A DNA stretch of 64,000 nucleotides from Mycobacterium sp. EPa45 (GTDB lineage Bacteria; Actinomycetota; Actinomycetes; Mycobacteriales; Mycobacteriaceae). The stretch is taken from contig NZ_CP011773.1 in the NCBI RefSeq assembly GCF_001021385.1, forward strand, positions 2,666,001-2,730,000. The letters run 5' to 3'. How positions within the stretch are numbered: the stretch's first letter is position 1; the number at the start of each line of letters is the position of its first letter. Both the position numbers and the translations under genes were made by a program. Positions 54,001 to 61,496 of this stretch are shown here, in pieces. The notes beneath the pieces were generated by a model, which was given only the letters and a program-made list of their open reading frames with translations, did not search any database and was not told the origin of the DNA.

Positions 54001-54438
54001 GTCCGCACCATCGGTGCGGACCGGCAGCGCCACGTCCTGACCTGCAATGGCTACCCGATCCCGATGCTGGCGACCGAGAACCCCGACGTCCTGGTCGGCG
54101 GTGTGCGTTACCGGGCGTGGCAGCCACCGAGCGCGATGCACCCCACGATCACCGTCGATGGCCCGCTGCGCTTCGAGCTGGTCGACTTGGCTACCGGGAC
54201 CTCCCGTGGGGGGTGCACCTACCACGTCTCCCATCCCGGCGGCCGGGCCTATGACACCCCGCCGGTCAACGCGGTCGAGGCCGAATCGCGGCGCAGCAGA
54301 CGGTTCGAGGCCACCGGCTTCACCCCGGGCAAGGTCGACGTCGCCGATATCCGGGAGAAGGTGGCCCGGCAAGCCACGGACGTCGGTGCGCCCGGAATTC
54401 TTGACCTGCGACGGGCCCGTACGGTGCTGCAGAACTGA
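51100..54438 (+). CDS. Transglutaminase-like domain fused to predicted amidoligase DUF2126
   Basis: This 1112-residue protein has an N-terminal bacterial transglutaminase region with the full cysteine-peptidase triad Cys188 (SGIGSCRDSAWLL), His237 (DLHAWTEVYV) and Asp253 (IGLDPTSG). A long region of the DUF2126 type (about 290-1112), annotated in Pfam as a putative amidoligase of the glutamine-synthetase-like fold, follows. The conserved AKWYPGE-like KWYPGEPLPRWQIGIHWR and NVDTSWLDPFTEFRFPRVG are recognisable. It is first of the operon and matches Rv2566 of M. tuberculosis (from memory). The predicted action is peptide amide-bond formation or exchange; no substrate is known. Confidence 0.85.
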   Translation: MGIKVALEHRTSYTFDRLVEVHPHIVRLRPAPHSRTPIEAYSLEVEPADHFVNWQQDAFGNFLARLVFPTRTRQLTIKVGLIADLKVINPFDFFIEDYAETFPFTYPKALRDDLEPYLRPVDEGDEGSGPGELVGSWVRDFVVSPGTRTIDFLVALNRAVNGDVGYSVRMEAGVQTPDVTLQSGIGSCRDSAWLLVSILRELGLAARFVSGYLVQLSSDVEALDGPSGPAADFTDLHAWTEVYVPGAGWIGLDPTSGLFAGEGHIPLAATPHPASAAAITGTTGIAETTLDFANIVTRVHEDPRVTLPYTDAAWAAVNELGARIDQRLADADVRLTVGGEPTFVSIDNQVDEEWITAADGPHKRQCASVLAARLKAVWAPGGLVQRSQGKWYPGEPLPRWQIGIHWRRDGQPLWSDAGLLADPWGAESTDANIDVAQHILLEVADGLGLPATQVRPLFEDPLSRLSRAVRLPAGHPVEPDDDLAADTAAARAALLARLEEPVTEPAAYLLPLHRREDDGGWASADWRLRRGRVVLLEGDSPAGLRLPLDSISWRPPRPSAPADPTAGGRALPLDPETGDAAVEESDTAPTTAMVAEVRDGFLYIFIPPTEELEHFVDLITRVEAAAAKAGCAVVIEGYGPPPDARLQSMSITPDPGVIEVNVAPAASFAEQRDQLKTLYDEARQARLSTESFDVDGTHGGTGGGNHITLGGITPADSPLLRRPDLLVSLLTYWQRHPALSYLFAGRFIGTTSQAPRVDEGRSEALYELEIAFAEIARLTSEETTAEPDRSTSVAPWIADRALRHLLTDITGNTHRAEFCIDKLYSPDSARGRLGLLELRGFEMPPHFQMAMVQSLLVRALVAWFWDEPLRAPLIRHGLNLHGRYLLPHFIIHDIADVCADLRAHHVNFDTSWLDPFTEFRFPRVGTAVFDQVEIELRSAIEPWNTLGEESTGTGTARYVDSSVERIQVRTIGADRQRHVLTCNGYPIPMLATENPDVLVGGVRYRAWQPPSAMHPTITVDGPLRFELVDLATGTSRGGCTYHVSHPGGRAYDTPPVNAVEAESRRSRRFEATGFTPGKVDVADIREKVARQATDVGAPGILDLRRARTVLQN

Positions 54439-54514
54439 TCGCCACCGCCGACCCGAATATGCTCGGGGCGGCTCCGGTGTTTTGCCGAAGCTCTTCAGAA
54501 TCAGGAGGTGGGCC

Positions 54515-57196
54515 TTGTCGCTGTCCGCCGCCGGTTCTGGACTGAGCCGGCCCAGCCCCGACCCGGACCGTCTGCTCGCCGGGTATCGCGCCGCCCGAGC
54601 CCAGGACGCCCTGTTCGACCTCCAGGGCGGCGGGGCAGGAGCGTTCGGGGGCACCGGATACGACGAGTTCGTCGATGCCACCGGCACCATCCGTCCGTCG
54701 TGGCAGGAACTTGCCGATCTCATCGGGGAGCGTGGCCGCGCGGGATTGGAGCGGTTGCGCGGCGTGGTGCGCGGGCTGGTCGACAACGACGGCATCACCT
54801 ACATCGAGATCGACGAAGACCGGATCGAAGGGCAGGAGCGCGGCGGCGCGGGAAAGATCCCGGACGAGGACATCGCGACACCGGGCACCTGGCATCTCGA
54901 CGGGATACCGCTGGTGGTTTCCGCGGCCGACTGGGAGACGCTGGAAGCCGGTGTGCTGCAACGCTCCCGGCTCCTCGATGCCGTCCTGACCGACCTGTAT
55001 GGCGAGCGGCGCGCGATCACCACCGGGATCCTGCCGCCACAGCTCCTGTTCGGGCATCCCGGCTACATCCGGGCCGCCCGCGGCATCGAGAACCCCGGCC
55101 GGCACCAGCTGTTCATGCTCGGCTGCGATGTGAGCCGGGCCGCCGACGGCCGATTCGTGGTCAACGCCGACTGGGCGCAGGCGCCGTCGGGGGCCGGGTA
55201 CGCGCTGGCGGACCGTCGGGTGGTCGCCCACGCCGTGCCCGACGTCTACGAGCGCATCGGTCCACGCCCGGCCTCGCCGTTCGCCCAGGCGCTGCGCCTG
55301 GCGCTCATCGAGGCCGCGCCCGAGGCCGCCGAAGATCCGGTGGTAGTGGTCCTCAGTCCCGGCATTCACTCCGAGACCGCTTTCGACCAGGCCTATCTGG
55401 CGTCGGTGCTCGGCTTTCCGTTGGTGGAGAGCGCTGACCTGGTGGTGCGGGACGGCAAGCTGTTGATGCGGTCGCTGGGCACGCTGAAGCGGGTCGACGT
55501 GGTGCTGCGCCGGGTCGACGCCGACTACGCCGACCCACTGGATCTGCGCCCCGACTCCCGGCTCGGTGTGGTCGGCCTGGTCGAGGTGCAGCGACGCGGC
55601 GCGGTGACTGTGGTCAACACGCTCGGTGCCGGGATCTTGGAAAGCCCCGGGCTGCAACGTTTTTTGCCTCAGCTTGCGGATCGGCTGCTGGGGGAGAAGC
55701 CGTTGCTGGACACCCCGCAGCTGTACTGGGGCGGTTTCGAACGGGAGCGATCGCACCTGTTGGCGCGACTGAACAACCTCTTGATCAAGTCGACGGTCGG
55801 CGGCGACGCGATTGTGGGTCCGGCCCTGTCTGCGGCGCAGCGCGAGGAGCTGGCCGCGCGCATTCAGGATCAGCCCTGGCAATGGGTGGGACAGGAATTG
55901 CCGCAGTTCTCCTCTGCACCGACCGATCACTATCCCGGCGGATTGTCCGCGGCCAGTGTCGGTATGCGGTTGTTCACGGTGTCGCAGCGCGGCGGGTATA
56001 CCCCGATGATCGGCGGCCTTGGTTATGTCCTGGCGCCGGGCAACTCCGCCTATGCCCTGAAAACGATTGCGGCCAAGGATGTCTGGATTCGCCCGCCGAC
56101 GCGTGCCACCGCCGATACCTTGACCGTGCCCTCGGTGGAGTTGCCGAGCGGCACCCGGTCGATCAGCTCGCCGCGCGTGCTGTCCGACCTGTTCTGGATG
56201 GGCCGCTACGGCGAACGGGCCGAAAACCTGGCCCGGCTGCTGATCGTCACGCGGGAGCGCTACCACGAATATCGCTACCGACAGGACATGGAGGGCAGCG
56301 AATGCGTGCCCGTCCTGCTGCGGGCGCTCGGTTCGGTGACCGGGATCGAGACCGAGGCCGCCGGAACCTACGCCGAGGCGGTGTCCGCCGCTCAGCGCAC
56401 ACTGTGGTCGTTGACCGTCGATCGGCAGCGCCCCGGTTCACTGGCCCATTCCGTGGAACGGCTCGGACTGGCCGCGCGCTCGGTGCGCGACCAGATGTCC
56501 AACGACACGTGGATGGTGCTCGGCGGTGTGGAGCGGGCACTGGCCGAGATGGCCGGCTCGGCACGCGGGGCACGGATAGACGACACCCAGCTGGCCGCCG
56601 CCCAGCAGCAGACTCTGGCCGGGATGCTGGCGCTGTCCGGCGTGGCCGCTGAGTCGATGGTGCGTGACGCCGGATGGACGATGATGGACATCGGCAAGCG
56701 CATCGAGCGTGGGCTGGGACTGTCGGCGTTGCTGCGTGCCACGCTGACCAGCGTGCGCAGCCCGGCCGCTGAGCAGACCATCACCGAATCCGCTCTGGTG
56801 GTGTGTGAGTCGTCGGTGATCTACCGCAGACGCAACCTGGGCAAGGTCAGTGTCGCTGCGGTGGCCGACCTGGTGCTGTTCGACGGTGAGAATCCCAGAT
56901 CGCTGGCGTACCAACTGGAACGGCTGCGGTCGAATCTGCGCGTACTGCCCGGGGCCTCGGGCTCGTCGCGTCCGGAGCGGCTGGTAGACGAGATCAGCAC
57001 CCGGCTACGCCGGCTGGATCCCGCCGAGCTCGAGCATATCGACGACAAGGGCCGCCGAAACGAGCTCGACGGGCTGCTCAGTGGAATGCACAGCGCGCTG
57101 CGGGACCTCTCCGACGTGATCAGCCAGACCCAGCTCTCGCTGCCCGGTGGGATGCAGCCGCTGTGGGGGCCCGATCAGCTGCGGGTGATGCCATGA
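54515..57196 (+). CDS. Circularly permuted ATP-grasp protein with alpha-E domain
   Basis: This 893-residue two-domain protein has an N-terminal circularly permuted ATP-grasp part (DUF404/DUF407-like) at about 1-520, with IEIDEDRIEGQERGG, RHQLFMLGCDVSRAADGRFVVNADW and YWGGFERERSHLL. A C-terminal alpha-E (DUF403) helical domain spans about 530-890, with SRVLSDLFWMGRYGERAENLARLL as its signature. The start is TTG at 54515: AGGAGGTG ends 5 bases before it, and the first product is MSLSAAGSG. A longer reading is possible but noise-like. It matches Rv2567. ATP-dependent ligation of a peptide or amino acid is predicted. Confidence 0.88.
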   Translation: MSLSAAGSGLSRPSPDPDRLLAGYRAARAQDALFDLQGGGAGAFGGTGYDEFVDATGTIRPSWQELADLIGERGRAGLERLRGVVRGLVDNDGITYIEIDEDRIEGQERGGAGKIPDEDIATPGTWHLDGIPLVVSAADWETLEAGVLQRSRLLDAVLTDLYGERRAITTGILPPQLLFGHPGYIRAARGIENPGRHQLFMLGCDVSRAADGRFVVNADWAQAPSGAGYALADRRVVAHAVPDVYERIGPRPASPFAQALRLALIEAAPEAAEDPVVVVLSPGIHSETAFDQAYLASVLGFPLVESADLVVRDGKLLMRSLGTLKRVDVVLRRVDADYADPLDLRPDSRLGVVGLVEVQRRGAVTVVNTLGAGILESPGLQRFLPQLADRLLGEKPLLDTPQLYWGGFERERSHLLARLNNLLIKSTVGGDAIVGPALSAAQREELAARIQDQPWQWVGQELPQFSSAPTDHYPGGLSAASVGMRLFTVSQRGGYTPMIGGLGYVLAPGNSAYALKTIAAKDVWIRPPTRATADTLTVPSVELPSGTRSISSPRVLSDLFWMGRYGERAENLARLLIVTRERYHEYRYRQDMEGSECVPVLLRALGSVTGIETEAAGTYAEAVSAAQRTLWSLTVDRQRPGSLAHSVERLGLAARSVRDQMSNDTWMVLGGVERALAEMAGSARGARIDDTQLAAAQQQTLAGMLALSGVAAESMVRDAGWTMMDIGKRIERGLGLSALLRATLTSVRSPAAEQTITESALVVCESSVIYRRRNLGKVSVAAVADLVLFDGENPRSLAYQLERLRSNLRVLPGASGSSRPERLVDEISTRLRRLDPAELEHIDDKGRRNELDGLLSGMHSALRDLSDVISQTQLSLPGGMQPLWGPDQLRVMP

Positions 57197-58125
57197 CCAC
57201 GCCGGTGGGCAGGAGCGAAGCGACCCGGGAATCGAGGACGTACAAGATCACGCATCGCACCGAGTACGGCTACTCCGATGTGGTCACCAGTTCCTACGGC
57301 CGCGGGCACCTGACCCCCCGCGATACCGTCGGACAACGATGCCTCGCATACGAACTCGAGATCGACCCGATCCCGGCTGACCGGTCCACCAGCCTGGATG
57401 TCTACGGCAACATCAGCTCGTACTTCCACGTCACCGAACACCACCAGGCGCTGACCGTGACCAGTCGCTCGGTCGTCGAGGTCGATCCGCCGCCGGCCGA
57501 GCGTTACGAGGCGGCCTGGGCATTGTCACCCTGGGAAGCCGTCCGACCGGTCGGCCACAACGGAGCACTGGCCTCCGAATTCAGCCTCGACCTGCGCCCG
57601 CCCGAGATCACCGAGGCGGTACGCGCCTACGCCGCACCAAGTTTCGAGCCGGGTCGCCCACTGGTCGAGGTCCTTCGCGACCTCAACTCCCGGATCTTCT
57701 CCGACTTCACCTACAAGTCGGGTTCCACAACGGTGTCCACTCAGGTGAGCCAGGTTTTGCTGGCGCGAGAAGGGGTATGTCAGGACTTCGCCCGGCTGGC
57801 GATCGCCTGCCTGCGTGCCAACGGTCTGGCGGCGAGTTACGTGTCGGGATACCTTGCCACCGACCCGCCACCGGGAAAGGAACGGATGCATGGCGCGGAC
57901 GCCACTCACGCCTGGGCTGCGGTGTGGACCCCGCAAAACGATTGGCTCGGCCTTGATCCCACCAATGACCAACTGGTCGACGAACGCTATATCACCGTCG
58001 GCTGGGGTCGGGACTATGCCGACATTCCACCCTTGCGCGGGATCATCTACACCGATTCCGACCACAGCGTGATCGACGTCTCAGTGGACGTCGCACCGTA
58101 CGACGGAGGTTTGTTGCGTGCGTGA
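57193..58125 (+). CDS. Transglutaminase-family cysteine peptidase (stand-alone)
   Basis: This 310-residue protein starts at the ATG at 57193 (MTTPVGRSEA), overlapping the previous stop (ATGA). An N-terminal beta domain (HRTEYGYSDVVTSSYGRGHL) precedes the core, with the triad Cys196 in REGVCQDFARLAIACL, His239 in DATHAWAAVW and Asp255 in WLGLDPTND. It is the bacterial transglutaminase N-terminal/core architecture. It would cleave or exchange amide bonds rather than make isopeptide crosslinks of the animal type. It corresponds to Rv2569c, but here it is in the same direction as the ATP-grasp gene. The end overlaps the zinc protein gene by 8 bp. Confidence 0.88.
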   Translation: MTTPVGRSEATRESRTYKITHRTEYGYSDVVTSSYGRGHLTPRDTVGQRCLAYELEIDPIPADRSTSLDVYGNISSYFHVTEHHQALTVTSRSVVEVDPPPAERYEAAWALSPWEAVRPVGHNGALASEFSLDLRPPEITEAVRAYAAPSFEPGRPLVEVLRDLNSRIFSDFTYKSGSTTVSTQVSQVLLAREGVCQDFARLAIACLRANGLAASYVSGYLATDPPPGKERMHGADATHAWAAVWTPQNDWLGLDPTNDQLVDERYITVGWGRDYADIPPLRGIIYTDSDHSVIDVSVDVAPYDGGLLRA

Positions 58126-59191
58126 TTTCATCTGTCCGAACTGCGGGCAGCACCTGGCATTCGAGAATTCGGTGTGCCTCTCGTGCGGAAGCTCGGTCGG
58201 ATTCTCGTTGAACGACATGGCGTTTCTGGTGATCGCCTCCGGCGAGGAGAGCGAGCACGGTGGGGCGGTCGACGCCGCCGAGTTTCAGCTGTGCGCCAAT
58301 CTCCATCTGGCCGAATGCAACTGGATCGTCCACGTGGAGCCGATCCGCCAGCTGTGCGCGTCGTGCAGGCTGACCCGGACGCGGCCCAACGACGCCGACA
58401 CCCCGGCACTGGCCGCCTTCGCTCTGGCTGAGCGCGCGAAACGGCGGCTCATCGCCGAACTGTACGAACTCAAGCTGCCGATCGTCGGCCGCGACGAAGA
58501 CCCCGAGTACGGTCTGGCCTTCGACCTGTTGTCCAGTGCCAACGAGAAGGTGTTCACCGGGCACGACAATGGGTTGATCACACTGGATCTCGCGGAGGGC
58601 GATGACGTCCATCGCGAGCAGTTGCGGACCTCGATGGACGAGCCGTACCGCACCCTGCTGGGTCACTTCCGCCATGAGGTCGGTCACTACTACTTCTATC
58701 GACTGGTCGGAACCTCACCGGAGTACCTCGAACGATTCAACGAGCTGTTCGGCGATCCGGACGCCGACTACCAGGCCGCACTGGACCGGCATTACAGCCA
58801 GGGCGCGCCACCCGGGTGGGAGGAAACCTATGTGTCCTCCTACGCCACCATGCATCCGGCCGAGGACTGGGCCGAGACATTCGCGCACTACCTGCACATC
58901 CGCGACACGCTGGACACCGCCGCGGCGTTCGGCATTGCCCCCGCCAATGCGACCTATGAACGAAGAGTGTTGGGGCCCAGTGGTTTCGACAACATCCTCG
59001 AGATGTGGTTGCCGCTGGCCTGGTCGCTGAACATGGTCAACCGGTCGATGGGCAAAGACGATCTCTACCCGTTCGTGCTACCGGTGCCGGTCCTGGAGAA
59101 GATGCGTTTCATCCATACCGTGATCGACGACGTGACATCCTCGCCGACCAAGTTGGACGCGGCTGTCAGCGGTCAGCAGCAGCAGAGCTGA
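58118..59191 (+). CDS. Zinc-ribbon metallopeptidase-like protein (Rv2568c family)
   Basis: This 357-residue protein has an N-terminal zinc ribbon: CPNCG (Cys6, Cys9) and CLSCG (Cys20, Cys23). A second Cys set lies at 59, 67, 80 and 83. A catalytic-looking HEVGHYYF follows (His186, Glu187, His190) with the later EDWAETFAHYLH (third metal ligand likely Asp250 or Glu253). It fits a family of putative zinc peptidases with an accessory zinc ribbon. The start is GTG at 58118, overlapping the transglutaminase gene by 8 bp, so translation is coupled. It is last in the four-gene operon. Peptidase activity is inferred from HExxH only. Confidence 0.85.
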   Translation: MRDFICPNCGQHLAFENSVCLSCGSSVGFSLNDMAFLVIASGEESEHGGAVDAAEFQLCANLHLAECNWIVHVEPIRQLCASCRLTRTRPNDADTPALAAFALAERAKRRLIAELYELKLPIVGRDEDPEYGLAFDLLSSANEKVFTGHDNGLITLDLAEGDDVHREQLRTSMDEPYRTLLGHFRHEVGHYYFYRLVGTSPEYLERFNELFGDPDADYQAALDRHYSQGAPPGWEETYVSSYATMHPAEDWAETFAHYLHIRDTLDTAAAFGIAPANATYERRVLGPSGFDNILEMWLPLAWSLNMVNRSMGKDDLYPFVLPVPVLEKMRFIHTVIDDVTSSPTKLDAAVSGQQQQS

Positions 59192-59192
59192 C

Positions 59193-60425
59193 CTAAGTCT
59201 GCGGCCGTGCGCCGAGTACGTCACGGAACACCGCCTGGCGCAGCGCGAGCTCGCGCGGGTCGCTGTAGAGGTGAAAGCCCAGCCTATTCATCACGTAGGC
59301 AAAGCCGACTCCGGTGTCGGGGTCGGCGAAACCGAACGAGCCACCGAAACCCGGTGTGCCGAAAGCCTTGTCGGATGATCCGAACACGACGAAGGGCATC
59401 GGCTTCGCGAAGCCCAGCGAAAAGGCGGTGTCGACGTTGAGCACCCTGTCCCGAATACCCCTGCTGGGCAGGATCGGCGGCGCAGCCAGTGCGGACACGG
59501 TGTCGGCGTTCAGGCCTATCTGGCTACCTCCGGCCGCGGCGAGCCCATAGAGCTTCGCAACCGATCGGGCGGTGCCGATCCCGTTGCTCGAGGGCATCTC
59601 GACCGAACGGACATCGTCACGGTTGTATGCGCCATCCCACGGGCTGACATCGACCGGAATTCCGGTGCTTCGTGCGGCCAGGCCGACCGGGTTGAGGGCG
59701 GCCCTGGCGAAGCCGGCAGGCATATCGCGAAGGTGAAGCAGTGGCTCAGCCCGCTTCCACTGGTGGAGCGTGGCGACGCGGTCCCGGCTGATGTGACCGG
59801 GCAATCCGATATGCAGATCCAACTCCAGGGGCGCTGCGATCTCCTCGGCCAGGAACCGGCCCACCGTCCGGCCTTTCGGGTCGGTGCGCCGGATCAGCTC
59901 CGACTGGTACCAGCCCAGCGTGATCGCGTGATATCCGTGCCGAGTGCCCGGCGGCCACGCCGGTGCCTGGCGGGCCAGCATCGGTGCCAGCCGGTCCGGG
60001 TCGGCGATGTCGGCGAGCGTCGGCCCCGGAGTCAGCGCACACACCCCGGCCTGGTGGGCCAACAGCTGGCGCACGGTCACCTCACCCTTGCCGGCCTGAG
60101 CGAATTCCGGCCAGTAGTCGGCGACTCTGGCGTCGTAGGACAGCAGACCCTTCGATACCGCCACCGCGAAGGCCAGCGCGGTGACGCCCTTCGTCGTGGA
60201 GAACATGTTGACCATCGTGTCGGCCTGCCACGGCGCCTTGGTGAGCCCGTTTCGGTATCCGCCCCACAGGTCGACAACCTTGACGCCGTCGCGATACACC
60301 GCCACCGCGGCACCGATTTCCTTGCCGGACGCCAGGTTCGCGCGGAACGCGTCGGCCACCTTGCCATAGCCCTCGTCGACGTCGCCGCCCATCATGTCCG
60401 GCGGCACCGCAACCTTCAGCACCAT
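59193..60425 (-). CDS. Serine beta-lactamase-fold esterase (EstB/LipL type)
   Basis: This 410-residue protein starts at the ATG at 60425 (MVLKVAVPPD); the longer frame above it is doubtful. It has the serine nucleophile motif SxxK in NMFSTTKGVTALAFA, the tyrosine motif in RHGYHAITLGW (YxA rather than YxN), and the third-box region FGTPGFGGSFGFADPDTGVGFAYV. Such class C-like penicillin-binding-fold enzymes in mycobacteria (LipL and relatives) mostly hydrolyse esters rather than beta-lactams. No signal peptide is visible, so it is probably cytoplasmic. It is convergent with the zinc protein gene with a 1-bp gap. Confidence 0.87.
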   Translation of the reverse strand: MVLKVAVPPDMMGGDVDEGYGKVADAFRANLASGKEIGAAVAVYRDGVKVVDLWGGYRNGLTKAPWQADTMVNMFSTTKGVTALAFAVAVSKGLLSYDARVADYWPEFAQAGKGEVTVRQLLAHQAGVCALTPGPTLADIADPDRLAPMLARQAPAWPPGTRHGYHAITLGWYQSELIRRTDPKGRTVGRFLAEEIAAPLELDLHIGLPGHISRDRVATLHQWKRAEPLLHLRDMPAGFARAALNPVGLAARSTGIPVDVSPWDGAYNRDDVRSVEMPSSNGIGTARSVAKLYGLAAAGGSQIGLNADTVSALAAPPILPSRGIRDRVLNVDTAFSLGFAKPMPFVVFGSSDKAFGTPGFGGSFGFADPDTGVGFAYVMNRLGFHLYSDPRELALRQAVFRDVLGARPQT

Positions 60426-60515
60426 CGAAATCCCCGTCCTCGATTGTCGGAGAGGATAAGCCGACGCACCGCGCGGCACGGCCGGATTGGCGGCGATGGC
60501 CCCTACGATCGCCGG

Positions 60516-61352
60516 GTGGCTGATCGCTATGGTGCCGACGTACTGGCCAACAATCCGCACAACGCGAACCGAATCCGCTCCACCGAGCAGGCCGTCGAAT
60601 TGGGGATGGTGGTGGAGGACCCGCAGTCCGGATTCGTCGGCGCGGTCGTGGGTGTCGAGGGGTCTCGGGTGGAGTTGGAGGACCGCAAGGGCCGGCGACG
60701 GGTGTTCCCGCTCGGGCCAGGCTTTCTCTTCGAGGGCAAGCCGGTGATCCTGATGGGGATTCGGTCAGCGCCGGCGGCGACGCAACGCACTAAATCCGGC
60801 TCGGTGAAGGTCGCCGATGCACGAGCCAAGGTCGCGCTGGCCAGCCGGATCTACGTCGAGGGTCGCCACGACGCCGAGCTTGTCGAGCAGGTGTGGGGCG
60901 ACGACCTCCGGGTCGAGGGCGTCGTCGTCGAGTATCTCGGCGGCGTCGACGACCTTGCCGGGATCGTGGCGGAGTTTCGGCCGGGGCCGGGCCGGCGGTT
61001 GGGCGTTCTGGTCGACCACCTGGTGGCCGGCTCGAAGGAAGCCCGCATCGCCGAGGACGTCCGGCGCGGGCCGGGTGGCGAGCACACCCTGGTCGTGGGC
61101 CATCCGTATGTCGACATCTGGCAGGCCGTCAAGCCCGGACGGGTGGGGCTGACGGCGTGGCCGTCGATCCCGCGCGACGTCGAATGGAAGCACGGGATTT
61201 GTGCGGCACTGAAGTGGCCGCACCGGGATCAGGCCGATATCGCCCGCGCGTGGCAGCGGATCCGCTCATCGGTGCGGGATTGGACCGACCTGGAGCCGGC
61301 GCTGATCGGCCGCGTCGAGGAACTCATCGATTTCGTCACGCAACCCGCCTGA
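60516..61352 (+). CDS. DUF3097 protein with Toprim-like motifs
   Basis: This 278-residue cytoplasmic protein starts at the GTG at 60516 (MADRYGADVL). It begins with a small beta-barrel-like part (residues about 30-80, RVELEDRKGRRRVFPLGPGF). At 112-170, IYVEGRHDAELVEQVWGDD and RRLGVLVDHLVAGSKEA place an acidic EGxxDA (Glu115, Asp119) and a later VDHL (Asp167) as in Toprim folds. DUF3097 is common in actinobacteria and has no assigned function. A nucleic-acid or metal-dependent phosphotransfer role is possible. The frame is open upstream, but the part before 60516 is antisense to the esterase. Confidence 0.8.
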   Translation: MADRYGADVLANNPHNANRIRSTEQAVELGMVVEDPQSGFVGAVVGVEGSRVELEDRKGRRRVFPLGPGFLFEGKPVILMGIRSAPAATQRTKSGSVKVADARAKVALASRIYVEGRHDAELVEQVWGDDLRVEGVVVEYLGGVDDLAGIVAEFRPGPGRRLGVLVDHLVAGSKEARIAEDVRRGPGGEHTLVVGHPYVDIWQAVKPGRVGLTAWPSIPRDVEWKHGICAALKWPHRDQADIARAWQRIRSSVRDWTDLEPALIGRVEELIDFVTQPA

Positions 61353-61398
61353 GTTGACATGTGACGAATGTCGCAGGACTGATCCCGCCGCATTCGGT

Positions 61399-61417
61399 GT
61401 ACAGTCGTTCACTGTAC
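61399..61417. promoter_or_regulatory. Perfect 19-bp palindromic operator upstream of acyl-CoA dehydrogenase
   Basis: GTACAGTCGTTCACTGTAC: 7-bp arms GTACAGT (61399-61405) and ACTGTAC (61411-61417) around a 5-base spacer, all perfect. It lies 79 bp before the FadE start at 61497. TACAGT at 61400-61405 could also serve as a -10 element. The shape is that of a TetR-family binding site. No TetR gene is within the nearby 2.5 kb, so the regulator would act from elsewhere. A weaker pair GACAT/ATGTC lies at 61356-61372. Confidence 0.6.
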
Positions 61418-61496
61418 GAGATTTACCGCCGACTGCAGTCTGGCCGTCAAGTGGTGCGGCCGACGCGGTACGACTTGATCCGGAGCCTGCACAGCC

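Noticed and set aside
54047..54514. Upstream extension of the ATP-grasp protein
   Set aside because: It overlaps the end of the amidoligase gene in another frame and reads as noise; TTG 54515 has the ribosome site.
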